Positions 1-5,409 are shown, numbered from the stretch's first letter. The stretch: DNA of 6,812 nucleotides from Propionibacteriaceae bacterium (GCA_009781325.1 WQYJ01000113.1:1-6812), one strand, 5' to 3'. The notes: generated by a model not told the origin, from the sequence alone. Numbers and translations: made by a program.

Positions 1-160
1 CATACGACACCGTCATCAGTGTTTTTGCGCTTTTTTGCCCGTACACCTGATTTCCATCAGGACCCCGACTCTACGATGTTACTCGCCTTCAGTTTTCACT
101 GTTTTTCAGACTATCTGCGTCTGATTCCCCAAAGTCGTTGGTAGTTGTTTGTGAGTGACC
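1..160. other. Non-coding left edge, no recognised feature
   Basis: No gene could be supported here. The stretch lies downstream of the minus-strand ribbon-helix-helix gene. It contains T-runs near 22-26 and 31-36 and one small hairpin (CTGAT 47-51, ATCAG 56-60, four-base loop). Read in the minus direction, that hairpin is not followed by a T-run, so it is at best a weak terminator candidate. None of the dyad repeats found later in the window occur here. Confidence 0.5.
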
Positions 161-400
161 TTACTTGTATGTGGCCAACGGGGGTCGCCCGGGGCGACGC
201 AGTGGCTGCACATTTGATGGCAACCTGCTGGCTACTGCAAGGTCATCGCGCAATAGGAGTTCGATGTGTGAATTTAGGCTTCTTGAATCTTCCTCTGCCC
301 ACTCAGCAAGTGCACGGTGCACCGCAGGATCCAGCCTGAGAAGCATCGCCTTGCGGCTGAGGGCAGGGTTCTTCACCACATCCATTTCATTGTCCGTCAT
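161..400 (-). CDS. Small ribbon-helix-helix (Arc/CopG-like) DNA-binding protein
   Basis: A 79-residue protein starting at ATG 398-400. The layout fits a ribbon-helix-helix repressor fold. A basic strand (KAMLLRL, about 18-24) precedes a helix (PAVHRALAEWAEED, about 25-38), a short turn, and a second helix (SLNSHIELLLRDDL, about 41-54). The tail is basic and ends with RRPGRPP (68-74), which resembles an AT-hook. Such proteins dimerise and bind operator DNA through the strand; many are autoregulators or antitoxins. No toxin gene adjoins it, so it looks like an orphan regulator. The start was chosen because the family core begins just after it. A purine-rich GGACGGA lies 6-12 bases upstream and a stronger GGGGGGAGG about 22 bases upstream. 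The frame stays open further upstream to a TTG near 478, but that extension is low-complexity and overlaps the likely promoter. The target is unknown. Confidence 0.75.
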   Translation of the reverse strand: MTDNEMDVVKNPALSRKAMLLRLDPAVHRALAEWAEEDSRSLNSHIELLLRDDLAVASRLPSNVQPLRRPGRPPLATYK

Positions 401-449
401 GAGTTTTCCGTCCGTTTCTTTTCCTCCCCCCTTGGTTTTTATACCCCCA

Positions 450-478
450 CATATATACATTACACGACGAAAGCCCAA
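450..478 (-). promoter_or_regulatory. Candidate promoter for the ribbon-helix-helix gene
   Basis: Reading the minus strand, TTGGGC (478-473) is followed after 17 bases by TATATG (455-450). A TATATA overlaps it at 457-452, and a further TATAAA lies near 443-438. The stretch is clearly richer in A and T than the GC-rich surroundings, as expected for an actinobacterial promoter. It would give a leader of about 45 bases carrying GGGGGGAGG. This is a match by eye, with only half of the -35 bases conserved. Confidence 0.35.
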
Positions 479-567
479 AAACGGACCTCGGGGGTCAGAA
501 ATATCGAAAATATGTGATTTATCTAAGAAATAAGTATATCTTGTTCATTTGCGACCCGCTATTTCCC

Positions 568-648
568 CCCCCGGTCATCCTGCCGAAGGCAGGACCCCCG
601 GCGGCCGACGTATGGACTGTGGGTAGTTCTTAACCCAAGTCCAAACGT
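568..648. repeat. Dyad repeat copy A (right arm truncated)
   Basis: The left arm is complete: CCCCCGGTCATCCTGCC, loop GAA, then GGCAGGACCCCCGGCGG and CCGACGTATGGACT. After a short spacer, only the inner end of the right arm remains (AGTCCAAACGT, 638-648). It pairs with ACGTATGGACT (608-618) at 10 of 11 positions. The outer right arm is missing, and copy B begins four bases later. The leading C-run is eight bases, longer than the usual five. Confidence 0.8.
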
Positions 649-652
649 CACC

Positions 653-775
653 CCCCCGGTCATCCTGCCGAAGGCAGGACCCCCGGCGGCCGATGTGAGG
701 ACTAGAGAGAGATAGCGCAACCCCAGACCCTACGCTAGCTGCCGGGGATACTGCCTTCGGCAGCATGACCGGTGG
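653..775. repeat. Dyad repeat copy B (full length, 123 bp)
   Basis: The left arm starts with CCCCCGGTCATCCTGCC. The right arm ends with CTGCC, loop TTC, GGCAG, then CATGACCGGTGG. The centre, GAGGACTAGAGAGAG followed by GCGCAACCCCAGACCCTACG, resembles the centre of fragment I rather than those of copies D, F and H. The outermost base pair of the right-arm hairpin is lost (A opposite C), so this copy is slightly decayed. Confidence 0.8.
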
Positions 776-781
776 TTACCA

Positions 782-820
782 CCGGTGGTCCCGCACTCCG
801 CTTCGCTGCGCGCGGGATGA
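782..820. repeat. Orphan right-arm variant C (long-loop type)
   Basis: This is an outer right-arm half reading CCGGTGGTCCCGC, a 17-base loop containing ACTCCGCTTCGCT, then GCGGGATGAC. The same loop core recurs in the right arm of copy E, so there is a second arm subtype with an enlarged loop. It sits directly between copies B and D. Its tail GCGGGATGACG (811-821) is mirrored after copy D as CGTCATCCTCCCGC (948-961). Confidence 0.6.
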
Positions 821-823
821 CGA

Positions 824-947
824 CCCCCGGTCATCCTGCCGCCAGGCAGGACCCCCGGCAGCCGACGTAGGGTCTGTGGTTAGGAAAACTGACTCAAGTC
901 CAAACGTTAGCTGCCGGTGGTCCCGCCTTCGGCGGGATGACCGGGGG
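824..947. repeat. Dyad repeat copy D (full length, 124 bp)
   Basis: The left arm runs CCCCCGGTCATCCTGCC, loop GCCA, GGCAGGACCCCCGGCAG, then CCGACGTAGGGTCT. The right arm begins AAGTCCAAACGT and continues TAGCTGCCGGTGGTCCCGCC, loop TTC, GGCGGGATGACCGGGGG. The two arms are inverted copies about 50 bases long around an unconserved centre of roughly 25 bases. The right-arm hairpin is the C-G subtype (CCCGCC/GGCGGG), whereas the left is the T-A subtype (CCTGCC/GGCAGG). Confidence 0.85.
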
Positions 948-1005
948 CGTCATCCTCCCGCTGCATTGTTAGCGAAGAATATCCACCTTTTCACCTTGAT
1001 TCTTT

Positions 1006-1056
1006 TTGGTTTTTGGTATTTGCAAGTACACTATTCCCAAGTTGGTTCCAACCAAC
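1006..1056 (+). promoter_or_regulatory. Candidate promoter and operator-like palindrome before the DUF3048 gene
   Basis: GTTGGTT (1041-1047) and AACCAAC (1050-1056) form a perfect 7-bp inverted repeat around two bases, 72 bases upstream of the DUF3048 start. Just before it are a weak -35-like TTGGTT (1006-1011) and a -10-like TACACT (1027-1032), with 15-base spacing. An inverted repeat just past a -10 box is a typical repressor site. The promoter match is poor, so only the palindrome is firm. No regulator can be assigned. The rest of 948-1128 shows nothing further that I can support. Confidence 0.3.
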
Positions 1057-1128
1057 ACGGGGGCAGACAAAGGGGCGTCCCCATTGTGCGGGTAATAGTA
1101 ATGAGGGTAAGAAGGGATTCATAACGTT

Positions 1129-2091
1129 ATGAGTACCAATCCGCAGCCGCGAAGAGCAATGGCAGCACAGCCAGTTCGCCGTTCGCGAGGGAAAACATGG
1201 CTCGTTGTGACGATGAGTGTTGTCATCCTTGGAGGAGTCGGAACAGCAGCGTACTTCCTCGGTTGGATGGACTTCACCGCGCAGTGGAGTGCCGCTATCC
1301 CCGGAATCAGTTCCTCCGCCTCCGAAGAACCATCAATCCAAGGCTGGCCGCTCACCGGAATCGAAGTCAACGTCTCCAATCGCCCCGCACTGGCTGTAGA
1401 GATGGCTAGTTCCGCTGACCTAGGCCCCTACGACGGACTTGAGTTCGCTGACCTTGTTTTCGAAGCAGTAGGTGAGTACGGCAACTCCCGCATCACAGCA
1501 GTCTTCCATTCGATCATCCCGACGCGAATCTCTCCCGTACTTAGCGGTACGAACCCCTCACCATGGCCCCACGGTTTCATGAACTACCTCGGTGACCAAG
1601 ACCCCTCCTCCTTCGTCGCGCAGGCGCAGGGAGCAGGCTTCCCGGCCCCCTTCTGCGACTTCGATACCGAATACCTCGGAAGTACGGCGCAGCGCCAGGG
1701 CGAAATGGTGTCAATGCTTTCCATCCATCTCTCAGAGGTCTCAGCACCCATGTGGCTATGGGATTTCACACTTGGTCAATGGCTGCGCTGGGATGGCGAT
1801 GACCCAGTGGTCTCCCTTGCCGGAAGCCAACTCGGTGTCACCAATGTTCTCATCCTAGAAATCGACCCAAGCCCCCAAGCTCCGGCAGGCAGTTCAGTAG
1901 CCACAACGCTCGGATGGGGAAGAGGAGCAGCCGCCTCCGGCCAAATGATCGTACCCATCACCTGGCAGCGAGACTCAAACACCTCCATGTGGCAGTTCTT
2001 CGACGAGTACGGCGAACCCCTAGTCCTAGTCCCCGGAACCACCTGGGTAGAACTCATCCCCACCACCACCGCCTACTGGTCAGCCGTATAA
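1129..2091 (+). CDS. DUF3048 (YerB-like) domain protein, membrane-anchored
   Basis: A 320-residue protein. A basic N-terminal tail (RRAMAAQPVRRSRGK, 8-22) precedes one hydrophobic segment (about 24-46) with no lipobox cysteine. It is therefore probably a signal anchor with the body outside the membrane. A Ser/Ala-rich linker leads to the DUF3048 N-terminal region: WPLTGIE at 73-79, GLEFADLVFEAVGEYG at 103-118, and RITAVFHS at 121-128. The C-terminal region runs from about 253 to 312, ending in PGTTWVELIP. The family's function is not established; Bacillus YerB is the usual reference. From memory, the family carries GPVRSAR after the AVF motif, but here the stretch reads ISPVLSGTNP (134-143), so this is a divergent member. 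The start is ATG 1129, with GAAGGG (1111-1116) upstream at a rather long 12-base spacing. The gene stands alone, and a dyad repeat begins 12 bases after its stop. Confidence 0.8.
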   Translation: MSTNPQPRRAMAAQPVRRSRGKTWLVVTMSVVILGGVGTAAYFLGWMDFTAQWSAAIPGISSSASEEPSIQGWPLTGIEVNVSNRPALAVEMASSADLGPYDGLEFADLVFEAVGEYGNSRITAVFHSIIPTRISPVLSGTNPSPWPHGFMNYLGDQDPSSFVAQAQGAGFPAPFCDFDTEYLGSTAQRQGEMVSMLSIHLSEVSAPMWLWDFTLGQWLRWDGDDPVVSLAGSQLGVTNVLILEIDPSPQAPAGSSVATTLGWGRGAAASGQMIVPITWQRDSNTSMWQFFDEYGEPLVLVPGTTWVELIPTTTAYWSAV

Positions 2092-2103
2092 CCCCATCCC
2101 ACC

Positions 2104-2238
2104 CCCCCGGTCATCCTGCCGCCAGGCAGGACCCCCGGCAGCCGTCATTGGGAGTGGGGAAAGGAATCCGATAACAAGGGGCCTTACGCTGGGCGCCGGC
2201 GGTTCTGCACTCCGCTTCGCTCTGCGCAGGATGAGCGG
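2104..2238. repeat. Dyad repeat copy E (degenerate right arm)
   Basis: The left arm is canonical (CCCCCGGTCATCCTGCC, loop GCCA, GGCAGGACCCCCGGCAG) and begins 12 bases after the DUF3048 stop codon. The right arm (about 2183-2238) has diverged: TTACGCTGGGCGCCGGCGG, then TTCTGC, the long loop with ACTCCGCTTCGCT, and GCAGGATGAGCGGC. The large loop matches fragment C. By position it could act in termination or 3'-end processing of the DUF3048 transcript, but no T-run follows the hairpin. Confidence 0.7.
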
Positions 2239-2510
2239 CTGTGAGGATGACAATTAGGACCGTCCCTCGTTGTCATGTTTTTCGGAGCGGGGATCGATGA
2301 TGGTGGCTGGAGTGGTTTCCCCCCTGCGCCCGCGAACCCCCCTAGGGGATTCTTGGGTTTGAGCAGGTGCTCAGCTTCTGCTGTTGTCGCGCTCGTGGCG
2401 AGGGTTCACCTGGATGCTGCTGCTGTGCTGGGTGCCTGGGTTGGTGGTTGGGTTTGTTGCACCTCGGATGGGGATGGATTGATCGGGTCGGCTTCTGTGG
2501 ACTCCTGGGG
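2239..2510. other. Non-coding G/T-rich spacer
   Basis: No gene is supported. The plus strand is rich in G and T with many tryptophan- and glycine-like codons; the reverse reads as proline-rich low complexity. A weak hairpin is present: ATGACAA (2247-2253) pairs with TTGTCAT (2270-2276) and is followed by GTTTTT (2277-2282). It could be a poor intrinsic terminator for plus-strand transcription leaving the DUF3048 gene, though its stem is AT-rich and its loop is 16 bases. Confidence 0.4.
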
Positions 2511-2695
2511 TAGGTGGTGGGTTCTGCTGGTGTTCGGGGTGCTGCGGTGGGTTCTGGTGGGCGAATCAGTGGCAAAACAGTGCATCCACTTTCTGGCGGT
2601 GGGTTTTGTCACCGTACGACGACAAAACCCACCACAAGGCAGAGGATGGGGGCAAAACCCACCGCAGCACCATCACCAGCAGAACCCACCACCTA
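2511..2695. repeat. 185-bp inverted repeat built from a GTGGGTTYTG motif
   Basis: Three direct copies of GTGGGTTYTG (2517-2526, 2547-2556, 2599-2608) are mirrored by three inverted copies (2623-2632, 2653-2662, 2680-2689). The outer arms match perfectly over 22 bp (2511-2532 with 2674-2695). A middle block matches over 16 bp (2538-2553 with 2656-2671). The innermost block matches over 13 bp (2598-2610 with 2621-2633) with a 10-base loop. The left half has extra DNA that can form its own small hairpin (AGTGG 2568-2572, CCACT 2586-2590). The sequence is unrelated to the 123-bp dyad repeat. It could fold as a long branched hairpin or cruciform. No T-run follows, and the function is unknown. Confidence 0.75.
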
Positions 2696-2718
2696 CCGCT
2701 GGTGTCTGCGGAATCCAA

Positions 2719-2841
2719 CCCCCGGTCATCCCGCCGAAGGCGGGACCCCCGGCAGCCGACGTAGGGCCTTGGGTATAGACCTGTACTACAGTCCATACAT
2801 TGGCTGCCGGGGGTCCTGCCTGGCGGCAGGATGACCGGGGG
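2719..2841. repeat. Dyad repeat copy F (full length, 123 bp)
   Basis: The left arm runs CCCCCGGTCATCCCGCC, loop GAA, GGCGGGACCCCCGGCAG, then CCGACGTAGGGCCT. The right arm runs ACAGTCCATACATTGGCTG, CCGGGGGTCCTGCC, loop TGGC, GGCAGGATGACCGGGGG. Here the left hairpin is the C-G subtype and the right is the T-A subtype, the reverse of copy D. The copy ends 81 bases before the quinone oxidoreductase start codon. Confidence 0.85.
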
Positions 2842-2922
2842 GACCCACTGCAGGGTGGAGGATGTTTGTACTTGTGGCGCTATTCGCGCGAGTGAAAGCA
2901 AGTTTTGTGGCATGCTGGGTGT

Positions 2923-3903
2923 ATGCGTGCAATTGTGGTACAACAGCCGGGTGGGCCTGAAGAGTTAGTTCTTTCACAGGTTGAGGAGCCTCAACCTGGG
3001 CCGGGTGAAGTGAAGATCTCGGTACGAGCCGCGGGGGTCAACAGGGCCGATATCCTCCAACGGCGAGGGTTCTATCCTCCTCCCAAGGGGATTACCGACA
3101 TCCTTGGTCTCGAAGTCTCTGGGGTTGTGGTCGGGCATGGACCCGATGTCCAAGATTCCTCTCCCAAAGTTGGTGATCCTGTGATCGCCCTTCTCGCTGG
3201 CGGCGGATATGCGGACTTTGTCGTCGTACCGGCTGGTCAGTGTGCCCCACCTCCAGCAGGGATGGACTTCACCGAAGACGCCGCGATTATGGAGACATCC
3301 GCGACGGTGGTGTCCAACTTCGACCACATCAATGTCAGTCCGGGTGAAACCGTCCTCATCCATGGTGGTGCCGGAGGTATCGGTTCTTTCGCCATCCCGT
3401 ACGCTGTGCATCTCGGGTGCCGCGTTATCACCACAGTCGGCTCCCAGGAAAAGGCAGCCTATGCACGAAGTATCGGTGCCGAGACAGCCATCGACTATCA
3501 CGGAGACTGGGAAGCCGAAGTACGCGATGCGACAGCAGGCAAGGGTGTGGACGCCATCCTCGACATCATGGGCGCCAAATACTTGGAAGCAAATGTCAAC
3601 CTTCTGGCGCGAGGCGGGCGAATGGTGGTCATCGGCCTCCAAGGAGGTACGAAAGGCACCCTCGACCTGAACCGCCTGCTGTCCAAGGGAGCAACCATCA
3701 CAGCCACAAGCTTAAGATTTCGGCCGATAGCTGAAAAATCAAAGATCGTGAGCGAGGTGGCTCAAAGAATCTGGCCACTGTTCGAATCCGGGCAGATTGG
3801 CGTACCTCCCATTACCGCCTTCCCCATCGACCAAGCTACCCAAGCCCACCAAGCCCTAGAATCAGGCGCCAACCACGGCAAAATCGTCCTGCAATTAACC
3901 TAG
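2923..3903 (+). CDS. NAD(P)H:quinone oxidoreductase, PIG3/QOR type (zinc-independent MDR family)
   Basis: A 326-residue protein of the usual family length. The N-terminal catalytic domain has the PIG3-type signature: GVNRADILQRRGFYPPP at 38-54, then DILGLEVSG at 59-67. A Rossmann domain follows, with HGGAGGIG (147-154) as the dinucleotide-binding glycine loop. GVDAILDIMG and the GGRMVVIGLQGG strand-turn complete it. No zinc-ligand cysteine cluster is seen, as expected for quinone or enone reductases. The likely role is cytosolic NADPH-dependent reduction of quinones or related carbonyls. ATG 2923 was chosen because MRAIVVQQPGGPEEL matches the family N-terminus; a TTG six codons upstream is unlikely. 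No clear ribosome binding site precedes the ATG. A CATGCT box ends six bases before it, so a leaderless transcript is possible. The gene stands alone, and a dyad repeat begins eight bases after the stop. Confidence 0.92.
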   Translation: MRAIVVQQPGGPEELVLSQVEEPQPGPGEVKISVRAAGVNRADILQRRGFYPPPKGITDILGLEVSGVVVGHGPDVQDSSPKVGDPVIALLAGGGYADFVVVPAGQCAPPPAGMDFTEDAAIMETSATVVSNFDHINVSPGETVLIHGGAGGIGSFAIPYAVHLGCRVITTVGSQEKAAYARSIGAETAIDYHGDWEAEVRDATAGKGVDAILDIMGAKYLEANVNLLARGGRMVVIGLQGGTKGTLDLNRLLSKGATITATSLRFRPIAEKSKIVSEVAQRIWPLFESGQIGVPPITAFPIDQATQAHQALESGANHGKIVLQLT

Positions 3904-3911
3904 CGACCTCA

Positions 3912-3995
3912 CCCCCGGTCATCCTGCCGCAGGCAGGACCGGCAGCCGACGTATGGACTTGAGTGAAGTAGTCCCAACCTAAGACTCTAAGCCCA
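3912..3995. repeat. Dyad repeat fragment G (left arm and centre only)
   Basis: The left arm begins CCCCCGGTCATCCTGCC, loop GCA, then GGCAGGACCGGCAGCCG; the usual CCCCC between GGA and CCGGCAG is deleted. The centre, ACGTATGGACTTGAGTGAAG then TAGTCCCAACCTAAGACTC, resembles the centre of fragment I on the other side of copy H. No right arm follows; copy H starts directly. The fragment lies eight bases after the quinone oxidoreductase stop. Confidence 0.7.
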
Positions 3996-4119
3996 CCCCC
4001 GGTCATCCTGCCTGCGGCAGGACTCCCGGCGGCCGACGTATGGTCTGTGGTAAGACTTTCCTTCTTCAAGTCCACACTTCGGCTGCCGGGGGTCCTGCCT
4101 GCGGCAGGATGACCGGGGG
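3996..4119. repeat. Dyad repeat copy H (full length, 124 bp)
   Basis: The best preserved copy. Both arms have the T-A subtype hairpin with loop TGC (CCTGCC, TGC, GGCAGG). The left arm continues to CCGACGTATGGTCT. The right arm begins AAGTCCACACTTCGGCTGCC and ends GGCAGGATGACCGGGGG. It sits between two fragments (G and I) whose sequences resemble each other, in the gap between two convergent genes. It would be transcribed from both sides and could serve as a bidirectional 3'-end structure. Confidence 0.85.
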
Positions 4120-4120
4120 T

Positions 4121-4177
4121 GACGTATGGGCTTGAGGAAGTGAGCGCACCCTTAGACCCCACGTCAGCTGCCGGGGG
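4121..4177. repeat. Dyad repeat fragment I, overlapping the end of a coding region
   Basis: The sequence begins GACGTATGGGCTTGAGGAAG, runs through GCGCACCCTTAGACCCCACG, and ends CAGCTGCCGGGGG. This is the centre and inner right arm of a repeat; the outer left arm and the right-arm hairpin are missing. Its last 14 bases lie inside the minus-strand glycerophosphotransferase-like gene and encode that protein's final residues and stop codon. Confidence 0.65.
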
Positions 4178-5351
4178 TAATGAGCGCCAGGATATCTTCG
4201 CGGTTGTCGGAGTCTTCAAGGAAGATCTCAACAAAGTCGGCTATGGCCGAAGGGTCAAAGGACCGTGCTGTCATATCGCTCACAAGGTCTTGTGGGCTTT
4301 CATAGAACGTTGAGGGGAACCGAACTGGGGCAGTGTAGAACCCCCGAGCCTCCTCATAGGCATCCATGTCATGGGCATAAAAATAAACCGGGAGTCCGCA
4401 GATATAAGCCTCGTACGCGATAGCCGAGTAGTCAGTGATCACAGCATCAGCAATAGCGAGCATCTGGATGGCAGAGAAATCATCGACCTGCACGCACTGA
4501 TCGGGGAAGATAGGCACCGACTCTTGGCCGCGCACAGGGTGAATCTTGGCGACGAGCTTCCAGCCGCTAGCCCCGATAGCATCCACCAGCGAAACAACCC
4601 GCGAATCATCAGCATCGACAAGACGAATCGTGGGTGCATAAAGAACAACATTTCCCCCAGCTAACTGCGGGTGAGCCCGAAGAATAGCCGTACGCAGAGC
4701 AGCCATCCGCTCCTTGTCACGCAATTGTTCCACCCGAGGCAGCCATGCCACATGGAAGATGGAAGGATCAGCATTGAACGCCTCAGCATAGAACGGGATC
4801 GCTCCCGAATAACTCACTGCAGCGGCGGTGTAGCCATGGTGCATGCGAAGCAGATGTGACAGGGTCCTCGGCGGAATCCTGCTCTGTGCCGCCCATCCCT
4901 CAGACTTATCCACAACCGACCAGCCGAACTTCTTGAAGGCGCCCAACGCATGCCAAATCTGCACCAAACGCAGGTCTCGGCGGTGGTTCAGAATCGACGC
5001 TGTGACACAGTACGCATCCAGAACGACCACCTTTGCCGTCGCCATGGCGTACATCTGCACCAGCATGTGGAAACCATAGAGAAGGTACGCGCCAATCCCG
5101 CTGCCTAGCTCGCGGCACAGAGCAACCACCTTGGGCGGTCTCTTGAGGATCGTGAGCTGGGCGATCAGCGTTTGGAAGTCCGGAGTCACATCATTGGAGT
5201 TCCAGGTAATGAAGACGACTTTGTTTTGTACGGGCAGCAGCTTCAGCAGTGCGTACACCGCATTTGCCAGAGCCTTGGCGATGATGATCCCGGTCGTGAT
5301 GACCTTGAGTCGAGGCGGAAGGGAGTCCTGTGTCTCCTCTTTCGAGTTCAC
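4164..5351 (-). CDS. CDP-glycerol glycerophosphotransferase-family protein (divergent TagF-like)
   Basis: A 395-residue protein if it starts at GTG 5349-5351. That codon lies six bases after a perfect AGGAGG; the in-frame ATG at 5355-5357 directly abuts the AGGAGG, too close for initiation. A hydrophobic or amphipathic segment (about 17-40) may hold it at the membrane. Family motifs appear in order: IWHALGAFKKFG (132-143), LYAPTIR (237-243), KIHP (269-272), ADAVITDYSAIAYEA (301-315) and RGFY (336-339). Such enzymes transfer polyol phosphate from a CDP donor to a growing teichoic acid or capsule chain at the inner membrane face. Deviations from the upstream paralogue are WLPRVE where that has GIPRSD, TDYSA for TDYSS, and no PFEDY after RGFY. 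Donor or acceptor may therefore differ. The protein ends ITPGS, with the last residues encoded by a dyad-repeat fragment. It lies 52 bp after the paralogue, probably in one operon. Confidence 0.85.
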   Translation of the reverse strand: MNSKEETQDSLPPRLKVITTGIIIAKALANAVYALLKLLPVQNKVVFITWNSNDVTPDFQTLIAQLTILKRPPKVVALCRELGSGIGAYLLYGFHMLVQMYAMATAKVVVLDAYCVTASILNHRRDLRLVQIWHALGAFKKFGWSVVDKSEGWAAQSRIPPRTLSHLLRMHHGYTAAAVSYSGAIPFYAEAFNADPSIFHVAWLPRVEQLRDKERMAALRTAILRAHPQLAGGNVVLYAPTIRLVDADDSRVVSLVDAIGASGWKLVAKIHPVRGQESVPIFPDQCVQVDDFSAIQMLAIADAVITDYSAIAYEAYICGLPVYFYAHDMDAYEEARGFYTAPVRFPSTFYESPQDLVSDMTARSFDPSAIADFVEIFLEDSDNREDILALITPGS

Positions 5352-5357
5352 TGCCAT

Positions 5358-5363
5358 CCTCCT
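5358..5363 (-). promoter_or_regulatory. Ribosome binding site that decides a GTG start
   Basis: The minus strand reads AGGAGG directly followed by ATGGCAGTG. The spacing is zero bases to the ATG and six to the GTG, so initiation at GTG 5349-5351 fits far better. Confidence 0.7.
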
Positions 5364-5409
5364 GGTTGATTGCGGTTCTTCGCCGGAGTCTACAACATTG
5401 CCACCCGGA

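Noticed and set aside
184..198. Hairpin GTCGCC-CGG-GGCGAC as a terminator
   Set aside because: It lies inside the ribbon-helix-helix coding region over the Gly-Arg-Pro codons and has no T-run. It is likely a by-product of codon choice.
575..1124. Open frames on both strands in the first repeat cluster
   Set aside because: Their content is translated repeat arms with no ribosome binding site and no conserved domain.
2275..2778. Plus-strand open frame of 167 codons
   Set aside because: It has no ribosome binding site and translates the GTGGGTTYTG mirror repeat and dyad repeat F into Trp/Gly- and Pro/Gln-rich low complexity. It resembles no protein family I know.
2974..3642. Minus-strand open frame of 222 codons inside the quinone oxidoreductase gene
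   Set aside because: It is antisense to a gene with a full family match and has no recognisable motif of its own.
568..4119. Insertion sequence with its own transposase
   Set aside because: Each unit is only 123-124 bp with no room for an enzyme, and no transposase frame exists in the window. At most it could be a non-autonomous element.
568..4177. CRISPR array
   Set aside because: Copies are irregularly spaced and inverted, vary in length, and lie apart between genes. There are no short direct repeats with uniform spacers and no cas genes.
3836..4234. Minus-strand open frame of 132 codons in the convergent gap
   Set aside because: It is mostly translated dyad repeats (recurring PGHPAAGRTPGS-like strings) and overlaps both flanking genes.
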